Part shown: positions 1 to 10,000 of the stretch, in pieces
How the letters are laid out: each line of letters starts with the position of its first letter
Numbering within the stretch: the first letter of the stretch is position 1
NCBI RefSeq assembly: GCF_030463565.1
Contig: NC_134643.1
Coordinates: 1,560,001 to 1,624,000, forward strand
From: Pelecanus crispus
Lineage: Eukaryota; Chordata; Aves; Pelecaniformes; Pelecanidae
Direction: 5' to 3'
Length of the DNA: 64,000 bases
The notes under the pieces: generated by a model
Seen by the model: only the letters and a program-made list of their open reading frames with translations
Database searches by the model: none
What the model was told of the DNA's origin: nothing
Position numbers and translations under genes: made by a program

Positions 1-479
1 TGATGCATCAGAGCCGATGGAGAACAAATTTGCCATAGTTACTTGTTTTAGCCCAGGATGTCCCCGCCTGAACGCTGCGGACAGCACGGCACGCTGACCA
101 AGGTGACTTTCCAAGTCTCCATGTCTCATCGGAGTCACTTTTATGGTTCACATGGAGAACATGATCCTTCTAAAGTAAAATTGCCCGACCCCGTGAGCTC
201 AAAAGCCTTTATCCTGTGGTTGCTGCTTTGGTGCCCGAGTCCCTCATCAGCTACAGATTCTTGTTTTGTCCTCGCAGACTTCTTTGCCGTCATGAAAAAA
301 ACTCTTTTGTGGCAGCTCGTTCATGCACAAGAAAGGAAAAACTGTGGAATTACGATCTCGGTGGCCAAGTACTTCTCGCGGCTCTTGAGGCCGAGGTCTG
401 AAGTCAGCTTGACCCCAAGCTGCTCGTCTTTGGAGCAAACATTCTCGTATGCTTGCTTATTCCAAGTTTCTCTTTGAGA

Positions 480-662
480 TTTCTCAAAGCCTAGAAGTAA
501 GGCTTTGAGAAGACCTTGAGAAGACCTTGAGGAGATGTTAGGCCTTTGAGAAGACCTTAAGACTTTGAGAAGACTTTGAAGAGACCTTGAGGAGACCTTG
601 AGGAGACCTTAGGCCTTGGAGAAGACTCTGAGAAGACCTTAAGCCTTTGAGAAGACTTTATC
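480..662. repeat. Degenerate GAGAAGACCTT tandem repeat
   Basis: About a dozen diverged copies of a unit close to TTGAGAAGACC / TTGAGGAGACC follow one another, with variants such as TTAGGCC. It is a simple minisatellite with a purine-rich + strand and no coding reading. Confidence 0.75.
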
Positions 663-1527
663 GTAGACTGATCACTAACCACAAACTCAAAATAATCTCT
701 ACTCACTCATGAATTTTATCCAGATCCTGAGATTTTTGGGGAAGACTCCCCTGAACTATTTGAAACGTCACGTTCGGGTCTTTCCCCGCGCTGGATTACC
801 CTGGTCTGCATCAGCCGATGGACCCCAGAGTTTCTGTTGTTCTCTGCAGATGTGCAGCGTGAAATCCTGCTCTTGGTCGAGGTGAAACGCGGTTGCGGGG
901 TCACATTGAGCAAAGCAGCTTTTGGAAAATAGGTGTCCCAACCGCAGCTACTTCTGCCCCGGGAAAATCCCTCTCCATCCGCATGACCCTTCGGTACAGC
1001 TCACGCAGTCGCTTACCTCCCCGTGTCCGTCGCTCGTGCAGCATACGGTGGTGCTGTCCTCATCCGTGAATTCCTTCGTGCCGATTTTTTAAGCCCGTTT
1101 TATCTTCCAGGTAGATAGGAGGGGAAAAAAAAAAAAAAAAAAAAAAAAATCCCAACTGGCTTTTCCCACCTCGATTTTTAAAGCTCTTCTCCATGTCGTT
1201 CTGCTTCTTCTGTAAGCTTTTTTGCTTGCTTGGCTTTTTCCTAATCAATCTGGAATCATATTCTGTAATCATCTCTAAATTAAACGTGTAATGGGTTGGG
1301 TTGTTTTTTTTTTTTTTTAATGTAACACATTTTTAAAGAATTAGGAAAAAGGAGATTTAGGTAACACCAGCAAAATTGTATAAGGAAATTAATTCTGTTC
1401 TGAACTTTAGAAAGAATAAGACAAAACCTGTCATCAGCCTGCAGCAAGGAAACGAAAACTTTGCAAACGTAACATTTTCAAAAGGATGTTTTAAATATTA
1501 ATGTCTGAGTGATTGTATTAGATCAGC

Positions 1528-1561
1528 AATAAAGACTCTGTAATCTCAAAACACAAATAAA
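1528..1561 (+). terminator. Tandem polyadenylation signals (AATAAA x2)
   Basis: AATAAA occurs at 1528-1533 and 1556-1561 at the 3' edge of an AT-rich block. They are candidate poly(A) signals for the upstream + strand gene. No transcript evidence is available. Confidence 0.4.
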
Positions 1562-1577
1562 ACATTGGAAAACTTGG

Positions 1578-2339
1578 CTTCTCCGGAGAGTCTTTCGGGT
1601 CTGGCAGGAGCAGATGGGGAATTTTTTGGGCTGGGGAGGGGGGTACAACGAGGGGGTGAGGGATGGCGATGCCCTGGGGTGGGGATGGGGAGGTTGTCCC
1701 CAAACCCGGTGCCGTGCTGTAACCGCTGCCGTATAAAACCCGGCCGGGAAAGCTGCTCCGGCAGCCGCGCGTCCTTGGGGCAGCCGGGGCTGTTTGGGCT
1801 CTTGTCCTTGGGGAAAGCGGTCTGAGCGGTGCCGGAAAAAATCCCGTTATCTCTTCTGCTCCCGATCCGTCACCTCCCTGCTGCAGAACTGGGAACGCTG
1901 CCGGGGTGGCGGAGGGAAATGCCAACCTCAAGACTTTGTTCTTCCAGCGGCTGGGGAAGGATGTGGACACGAGCGGCAGCAGGAGGGAGCGTCCAGCACC
2001 TCTCCGGCCGGGTGCCTGCGTGGTCGCCCCTAAAAACAACCATCCCCCCCATATTGGGTGGAGAGGGAGAGAGGAGAGGAGCGGGGAGGGGAAATCCCGA
2101 TCTCTCCCAGCCCCAAAATTGTGGTACCGAGGGTTTGGACAACCCCAGTCCACGGGTGACACTGGGGGGCTGCCTCGGGGATGGGGACCATTGGCCCCCG
2201 CCTGCAGTGGGGCAGCTGCAGCCCCCCCAGGTGCCAGCAGGACCCAGCACCCCGTTACCCGCATGGCCACCCCCCCCCGCACCCCCGTTAGCCCCATGGG
2301 CTCCCTACAGCCACCAGCTCCCCCCTGCCCCGTTCCCCC
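1578..2339. other. GC-rich spacer between upstream gene and STRIP2
   Basis: Unique GC-rich sequence without a recognisable exon. The only promoter-like element is TATAAAA at 1732-1738 in a GC-rich context. Long open frames on both strands reflect base composition and match no protein I recognise. Confidence 0.5.
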
Positions 2340-3590
2340 AACCCATCTGCCCTAGGGACACCCCATAGCCCGCCCTCCAGCACCCCAGGGACACCCCATA
2401 ACACCACCCCCAAGCACCCCCAGGGACACCCCAAACCCCCCCCCCAAGCATTTCCTGCTCCCAGCACCCCAGGGCACCCACCCCATAAGCCCTCCCCCCC
2501 CCCCCCCCCCAGCATTTCTTGCTCCCAGTACCCCAAGGGACACCACATAACCCCCCCAGCACCCCCAGAGACACCCCATAACCCCCCCAGGACCCCCAGA
2601 GGCACCCCATAACCCCCCCCAAGCATTTCTTGCTCCCAGCACCCCCAGGGACTCCCCATAATGCCCCCACAGGGACACCCCAGTTGCCAGCAGCCCCAGG
2701 GACACCCCATAACCCCCCCCCAATCATTTCTGGCTCCCAGCACCCCCAGGAGCACCCCATAACCCCCTCCTCAAGCATTTATCGCTCCCAGCAGCCCCAG
2801 GGACACCCCATAACCCCCCCAGCACCCCCAGGGACACCCCATAACCCCCCCAGCAGCCCCAGGGACACCCCAGTTGCCAGCACCCCCAGGGACACCCCAA
2901 CCCCCCCCCAATCATTTCTTGCTCCCAGAACCCCCAGGGACTCCCCCATAACCCCCCAGCACCCCCAGGGACACCCCAACCCCCTCCAATCATTTCTTGC
3001 TCCCAGCACCCCCAGGGACACCCCATAACCTCCCCCCCCCCAGGGACACCCCAGTTGCCAGCACCCCCAGGGACACCCCAACCCCCCCAATCATTTCTTG
3101 CTCCCAGCACCCCCAGGGACACCCCATAACCCCCCCAGCACCCCCAGGGACACCCCAACCCCCCCAATCATTTCTCGCTCCCAGCACCCCCAGGGACACC
3201 CCAACCCCCCCAGCACCCCCAGGGACACCCCAACCCCCCCAATCATTTCTTGCTCCCAGCACCCCCAGGGACACCCCATAACCCCCCCAGCACCCCCAGG
3301 GACACCCCAACCCCCCCAATCATTTCTCGCTCCCAGCACCCCCAGGGACACCCCAACCCCCCCAGCACCCCCAGAGACACCCCAACCCCCCCCAATCATT
3401 TCTTGCTCCCAGCAGCCCCCAGGGACTCCCCCATAACCCTGCCAGCACCCCCAGGGGCGCCCCATAACCCCCCCAGCACCCCCAGGGACACCCCAACCCC
3501 CCCAATCATTTCTCGCTCCCAGTACCCCCAGGGACACCCCATAAGCCCCCCAGCACCCCCAGGGGCACCCCAACCCCCCCAACCCTGTCA
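2340..3590. repeat. C-rich minisatellite upstream of STRIP2 with higher-order units
   Basis: The + strand is built from units of the form CAGCACCCCCAGGGACACCC followed by A or ATAA and a C-run, interspersed with a longer spacer beginning AATCATTTCT. The spacer begins at 2722, 2910, 2988, 3089, 3166, 3241, 3318, 3394 and 3504, so the higher-order period is mostly 75-78 bp. The array ends roughly 300 bp before the STRIP2 start codon. The minus strand is strongly G-rich. Confidence 0.9.
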
Positions 3591-3659
3591 CCTCCAGGCC
3601 CACCCCCGTCCCACCCCCCAGCTCCCCCCCCAGGGCACCCATACCCCACGCCCCTGCAC

Positions 3660-3905
3660 CCCCCAAACCCCCCGGCACCCCCTGGGTTACCCCCCCCGCC
3701 CGCCCCCCACAACACCTCCGCCCCCCCCCCCGGGCCGCCCCGAGGCCCCTCTGGCCACGCCCCCCGCCCAATGGCAGGGCGGAGGTGTGTCCTCCGTCCC
3801 CGCCCCTGGGCGCGGGCAGCCAATGGGCGCGGCGGGGGCGGGGCCGGGGCGGGGCGCGGGGCCCGGCCCACACGTGCTCGGCGGCGCCGCGGCGGGGCGC
3901 AGCGC
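3660..3905 (+). promoter_or_regulatory. STRIP2: STRIP2 CpG-island promoter and 5' UTR
   Basis: This CpG-rich, TATA-less segment lies directly upstream of the STRIP2 ATG. It contains two forward CCAAT boxes (3768-3772 and 3820-3824, both followed by GG), overlapping GC boxes around 3831-3856 and a CACGTG E-box at 3871-3876. The transcription start cannot be fixed from sequence. CCAAT pairs with GC boxes are typical of NF-Y/Sp1-driven promoters. Confidence 0.7.
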
Positions 3906-4076
3906 ATGGAGGCGGCGGGCGGCGCGGCCCCGGCCCCGGGCAGGGCTCGGCCGGCCCAGCCCCAGCCCCAGCCCCAGCCCCAGCCCCAGCCCCAGGCCCA
4001 GCCCCAGCCCCAGGCCCAGCCCCAGGCCCAGCCCAAGAGCCGGGAGCTCTTCAGGAGCCAGCGGAAGGAGTCCGAG
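3906..4076 (+). CDS. STRIP2: STRIP2 coding exon 1
   Basis: Residues 1-57. Starts MEAAGG, then a Gln-Pro/Gln-Ala dipeptide tract encoded by a CCCAGC hexanucleotide repeat, then the conserved [13 protein letters not shown] segment. Donor GTAAGG; ends in phase 0. The N-terminal tract is low-complexity and presumably disordered. Confidence 0.9.
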
Positions 4077-7000
4077 GTAAGGGCGAGGGGCGGCAGTGCC
4101 ACCCCCCCCCCCCCCCCGGGGCTCCTTCTGGTGGCTGCTCGGGGCAGGGGGGGGTCCCCCAGATGGGGTGGAGGGGTCCCTGACCCGGGGGTTGGGGGAT
4201 CCAGCACTGGGGGTTTGGGGGTTCCATGCCCTGGAGGTCGGGGGGGGGTCCCAGCCCCAGGGGTTTGGGGTCCCAGCCCCGGAGGTGGGGGGGTCACTGC
4301 CCCGGGGGTTTGGGGTCCCAGCCCCAGAGGTGGGGGGGTCACTGCCCCGGGGGTTTGGGGTCCCAGCCCCGGAGGTGGGGGGGTCACTGCCCCGGGGGTT
4401 TGGGGTCCCAGCCCCAGAGGTGGGGGGGTCACTGCTCCAGGGGTTTGGGGTCCCAGTCCCGGAGGTGGGGGGGGTCCCTGCCCCAGGGGTTTGGGGTCCC
4501 AGCCCCAGAGGTGGGGGGGGGGGTCCCTGCTCCGGGGGTTGGGGGTCCCTGCCCCGGGGGTGGGGGTTCCCTGTCTCGGGGGTTGGGGGTCCCAGCCCCA
4601 AGGATTTGGGATCTCTGCTCCAGCAGTGAGGGGTCCCTGCTCCAGAGGTTGGGGGCTCCCAGCCCCAAGGGTTTGGGGTCCCAGCCCCGGAGGTGGGGGG
4701 GTCCCTGCTCCGGGGGTTGGGGGTCTCTGCCCCGGGGGTTTGGGGTCCCTGCCCCAAGGGTTTGGGGTTCCTGCCCTGGAGGTGAGGGGTCCCTGCCCCA
4801 GGGGTTTGGGGTCCTTGCACCAGGGGCAGGGGGTCCTGCGGGGCTGCGGTTGGTGGGTGCCCAATCCGGGCTTGTAGGGGGGTATAGGTTGCCCCACCCC
4901 GCCCCCACCTGGGGTTTTGTGGGGTCCCGTGGAGCTGAGGGGTGCCCACTCCAGAGTGGAGGTCCCCAGGGAAGCTTCTCCCTGCACTGGCACCCCTCCC
5001 TCCCACTCCCAGAGCTGCAGCTGGCTTTTGGGGTCCCAGCTCAGCCCTGGGCTCCCCCACACCCTCGGGGCACCCACTCACCCCCCACTCACCAGGGTCT
5101 GGGGGCCGCAGTCCCCTCTGCCACCCTTCACCCCTCCCGCCCAAATAACGTGACCACTAAACCCGCCTTGGGTTGCATCGCCGCCGCTGCTCTGCCCTGT
5201 CCGGCTTCGTGGGTGCCAGGCTGGGAAAGCAGGACTGGGCTCGGGTCCCCAGGATCCAGCCCAGGACTGATGTTCCCGGCCACCGAGGGACCCCCGTCAG
5301 CAGAGGATGGGAAAAACCTCGCTTCCCTGCCAAGGGGCTGCGGGTCGAGGGGCTCCCTGGGGACGGCTGACCCAAAAAAGGTCCCTCCTCCCCAGGGGAC
5401 GGTGCTCGAGTTGTGGCCCCTGAGCCCTGCCCATGAATTTGGGGTTTGCTTTTCTCCTCTGGCTCGGCCTCGCAAAGCCGATTAGCGCTGCACGCGCTTC
5501 GCCGAATTCCTCCTCGGCTTTAGCTCCCCGAACTGCCCCACCAGCTTGGCTGCAAAAATTGGGCGAGAAACCAGCGTTTCTGAGCAAGTCGGGCTCAGCC
5601 CGCAGCCACGCATCCTCTGGGGTCATCAATATTAATCACGACGATGCACATCGGTTCCAGCGCGCCTGCCGAGAAGAGATGCCAGCACGCGGAATGAGAA
5701 ATTATGTTAATTTAGTTGATTATCCATTCATGTGTTCCCTCCCCGGGGCATGGCGGCGCGATGCTGGCGTTGGGTCGGCTCCTGCGGCCGCCCGCTCCCT
5801 GCCCTGCCGTAATCCTCCGGCAAAGTTTCATGCTCCAGTTCCTTATCCGCAGAGGAGGAGGAGGTGGGGGGGTGATCCACAACCCTACGGGCTTCCAAAG
5901 TGCAAAGCCCAGCCCCAAAAGCTGTCGGATGTGGGATGCTAAGGACAGAGCACTGGGGGGGATTTGCATCCTCCTGGGCTTCAAACCAGCCCCAGGCTTT
6001 GTTTTTAAGCACACATGGAGCTCTGAAATGCATCAAATTTTCACCAGCGCTTTGGGTCCTGCCTCTGCTTTCCCTGGGACTTGAGGAATGCTATTTTTTT
6101 TACCCTCGCCTCCCAAATTTGCACTGTATTTTAAGTAGCCTCATGCGGACATCCCGCTCGCGCCCTGGAGACCCACGTCAAGATCATCTGCGGACAAGTC
6201 GCTGCTCCGGCAGCTGGAGGCGCTTTAATGCAAAGGCTGGGAGTGCTGGCAGCCGTCCTGCCTCCCGAAATATCCGTGGGGATGCGCCAACCCCCCCGCC
6301 CCCCTAATCCTAACCTGCTCTCCGCAGGGCTCCGTGGATTGCCCCAACCTGGAGTTCGAATACGGGGATGCCGACGGCCACGGCACCGAGTTAGCAGGTG
6401 AAGCGGCGTTTGGGTGCTGCGTTGCTATTAATAGGTGCTCGCCGGGGGAAAAAAAAAAAATCACTCGGGGAGTTGGGCGAGCAGGATGGGGGATGGATAT
6501 GCAGTGGTATCATCCTTGCGGTAATAGAGCAAGAGGGTTTTATTAATAGAGAGCCACTCGCTCCCCAGGGATGAGCAAAAGCGACGCGTGGGGGCACAGG
6601 GATTACCCCGCGCTCCGAATTATCCAGGACACGATGACAGGCGTGCAGGGGTGGGAGGACAGGCAGCATGCCCGGTGGCACAGCCCAGGCTGGGAAGTGT
6701 CACCCTTCATCGTGGGTGTCACGATGGGTCAAGCCCTTGTCCCGTATCTTCTGACTCCGGCTGCTTCTGCCCTGTAACCCTCGGGGTCCCGAGCGTATCT
6801 CGAGCAGCAAAGGGGTTATTTTTAGCTGTGTGCGTCTTAGCTGCACAAGCTGGTCTGGCTAAAGCGCATTTTTTTCCTCGAGGGATCCTTCCTCCTCCCT
6901 TGCAGGACTGTTTCAGTCCCCCATGGTGCTGCTCAGCATCGTAGGACCTATAGGAATTACATAGGAACAGGGCAGAATTATATAGGAACAGGCACAACAT

Positions 7001-10000
7001 CGTGTCCCTCCAAGTCCAGCCCCTATTTGCAGGTCCCAAAATATCTGAGCTGCTGAGTGTGAAATCAGCGCAGGTCTTGCCCGGGTGCTCCTGCGGTCCC
7101 TCCCTTTGCAAAACTGGCTTAACTGGGACAGAAAATTGCTGCCCCCCCCAAAAAAAAAAAAAAAATTGCAAAAAGCAGCTCGAGCACTGTCGCTGTGGGC
7201 AGGAGCATGAGAACAGCCCAGCCCGGACACGGGGATGAAAATTATGAATTTGGTAGCATTGGGTGGCTCCAAGATGCCCCTTGGAGCTGCAGAAGAGCTC
7301 AGGGATAAGTTTGGGTCTCTGCCCCATCTCTCCTCGGGTGCATAGGGATGCTTCAGAGTCCCACAAGGAATTTGGTGATGATGAGGAGGAGAGTAGAACT
7401 CCTCCGGGTCCCTGCTGACCCTTTTCTCCATCAGAGCTGTACAGCTACACCGAGGAGCCCGAGCTCAGCACCAACAGGAGATGCTTCGAGGAGGATTTTC
7501 ACGCTCAAGGTACCAGCTCTGGGCTCAGCACCCCGGGGCTGGGGGCAGCCCCGTTGGGCGAGAGCAGGACCCCCTGGGAGGCACCCGGCTGGTTGTTGTG
7601 TCCCCTTTCCAGTGCAGGGCAGGAGATGGCTGGAGCTGGACGGGGCTCAGCAGAAGGCCTACGTCATGCGCTTGCTGGATGGGCTGGAGGTGGTCAACAG
7701 GGACAAGCGGCTCAAAGTAGCACGGGCCATCCTCTACCTGGCACAGGGTAAGGACCACATCCCCCGTGTCTGGATGTGGCCGCGTATCCGCTGTCTGGCT
7801 TCGGTGTGGGGTCTTGGGAGAAGCCTTCTCTTGGGGTTGTGCCAGGTCGGTGCAGTGAAGCTCCTTCCCGGCATGGTCCCATGTGCTCCAGGGGTTCAAA
7901 GGCAGCTCCCCGCTAATCGGGGCCTCCCTTTGGGTCTCTCCAGGTGTCTTTGGAGACTGCGATAACGAAGGCGATGTCCTGCACTGGTCTCGGCACAACA
8001 GCTTCCTCCTGTACCAGCTGGGAACCTTCACCGCCTTCCTGGAGCTTCTCAACATGGAGATTGAGTGAGAGTACCCGCACTGCCCTCGCCCTCCTCAGCC
8101 TCCTTGTCCTCTTCTTCATCTTATTCTTTCTCCTTGCCCTCCTCACCCTCCTCTTCTTCACCTTCTTTCTCCCCATCCTCCTCGCCCTCCTCTTCCATCC
8201 TTCTTACCCTCCTCCTCTTCATCTTCTTTCTCCCCATCCTCCTCGCCCTCTTCTTCCATCCTCCTCACCCTCCTCTTCGTCATCTTCTTTCTCCCAATCC
8301 TCCTTGCCCTCCTCTTTCATCCTCCTCGCCCTCTTCTTCATCTTCTTTCTCCCCATCCTCCTTGCCCTCCTCTTCTTCATCTTCTTTCTCCCCATCCTTC
8401 TCGCCCTCTTCTTTCTCCTTCCTCCTCCTCCTCACTGAGGACCAGGGAGGTGCCACAGCCACAGCACGTCCCCCAGCGCGGTGTTTCCACTGCTGTAGAC
8501 GTAGGCTGGGGGTTGGGGTGAGGAGCAGCCTGTGCCCGGTGGCTGGCACTGAGCTCGTCCCCTTCCCCGCAGCAACAGCCAGGCCTGCAGCAGCGCCCTG
8601 AGGAAGCCAGCCATCTCGCTGGCCGACAGCACAGAGCTCAGGTAACCCCCTCAGCCCCCCACTAGCACGTTGGGTGAAGGCTGTGGGGCAGCCTCTGGGG
8701 ACAAAGTGGCCTTTGGCTGGCAGCGTCACCTGCCTATCCTGGCAGGGTGCTGCTCAGTGTCATGTACCTGATGGTGGAGAACATCCGTGTGGAGCAGGAG
8801 GCAGATCCCCCCGGGTGGAAAACCTGCCGGGAGACCTTCAGGATGGAGCTGAGTGAGCCATAAGTTCACTGTGTCCTAAGAAGGTCCCTTTGTCGTGCTG
8901 GACCGGCGGGGAGACCTCAGGGATGGGGGAATCTGCTCTGAACCTGCTCCTGCTCCCTCTCTTCACCAGGTTTCCCCGTGCACACTGAAGAGCCGTTTGC
9001 TCTTCTGCTCTTCACGATGGTGACCAAGTTCTGCAGTGGCCATGCTCCACACTTCCCCATGAAGAAGGTCCTGCTTCTGCTCTGGAAGGTGCTTCTGGTG
9101 GGTGCAAAACCATTCCTTTTTCCAGAAACCTGTCATTTTGGGAATAGTGCAGCCTGGATGTTCCCCACTATTCAATCCAACCATAACGAGGTTATTTAGG
9201 ATGGCACAGGAAGCTGACACAAGGCAAGCAGTTTCTTCTGGGATGAGGGTAGGCTGAGCCACGCAGAGGACATGGGGTGGGTGAGAAGTCTGGAGAACCA
9301 ACCGGTGACGTGGTGTCTTCATCCTCAACTCTCCAGTTTGATGGCCTCAAACTGCTGCTCCCCTGGAAGCCCAGAAGAGCCATGCAATCCAGGTGGGATG
9401 TCTGCTCCCCACCTTCTCACCTCTCTTGTTGGTCCCTAGTTCACGCTGGGTGGATTTGAAGCCCTGCAGGCGATGAAGGTGAGGAAGCGGGAGGAGCTGG
9501 GGCTGCCGCCCTTGCCAGAGGACAGCATCCAGGTGATGCGCAGCATGCGCGCCGCTTCGCCTCCCACCTGCTCCATCGAGCTCATGGAGCAGCAGCAGCA
9601 GAAGCGTGGTCACCGCAGCCGGAGGGTAAGTGTGGGCACATCCTCCTGGCGCACGGCCCAGGATGCTTTTCCAGTGGGGACCGTCATCCGTTCAAGGAGC
9701 CAGCCTATGCTCGGGAGCGTGTTTCCCTTTCCTCCCGAGTACTCCTGTGTTTTCCAGTTTCATAGAATCATGGAATGGTTTGGGTTGGAAGGGACCTTTA
9801 GAGCTCATCCAGCCCAACCCCCTGCAGTGAGCAGGGACAGCTTTAACCAGATCAGGCTGCTCAGAGCCCCATCCAACCTGGCCTGGGATGTTTTCAGGAA
9901 TGGGGCATCTACCACTTCTTTGGGCAACCTGTGCTGGTGTCTCACCACCCTCATTGTAAAAAAATTCTTCCTTATATCCAGTCTAAATCTACCCTCCTTT

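Larger units (their letters stand above)
1..1577 (+). other. Probable 3' UTR / 3' end of an upstream + strand gene (AHCYL2 by synteny)
   Basis: No convincing coding exon is visible. The stretch from about 1150 is AT-rich and ends with two AATAAA hexamers (1528-1533 and 1556-1561), after which base composition switches abruptly to GC-rich. In other amniotes AHCYL2 lies immediately upstream of STRIP2 on the same strand, so these bases are most simply its 3' UTR. That assignment is inference; no AHCYL2 codons can be read here. A purine-rich tandem repeat lies at 480-660 and an A-run at about 1123-1149. Confidence 0.35.

Noticed and set aside
58-477. 139-codon + strand frame at the window start
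   Set aside because: No recognisable motif and no fit to AHCYL2, which would be expected upstream; treated as part of a probable 3' UTR.
3506-5485. Very long open frames on both strands (up to 523 codons on minus, 419 on plus)
   Set aside because: They run through minisatellites whose 45-bp period is a multiple of three, are pure Pro/Gly-rich translations of GC repeats, overlap the true STRIP2 exon 1 and match no family.
8065-8601. Ser/Pro/Leu-rich frames in STRIP2 intron 5
   Set aside because: They translate a polypyrimidine repeat between two well-supported exons.
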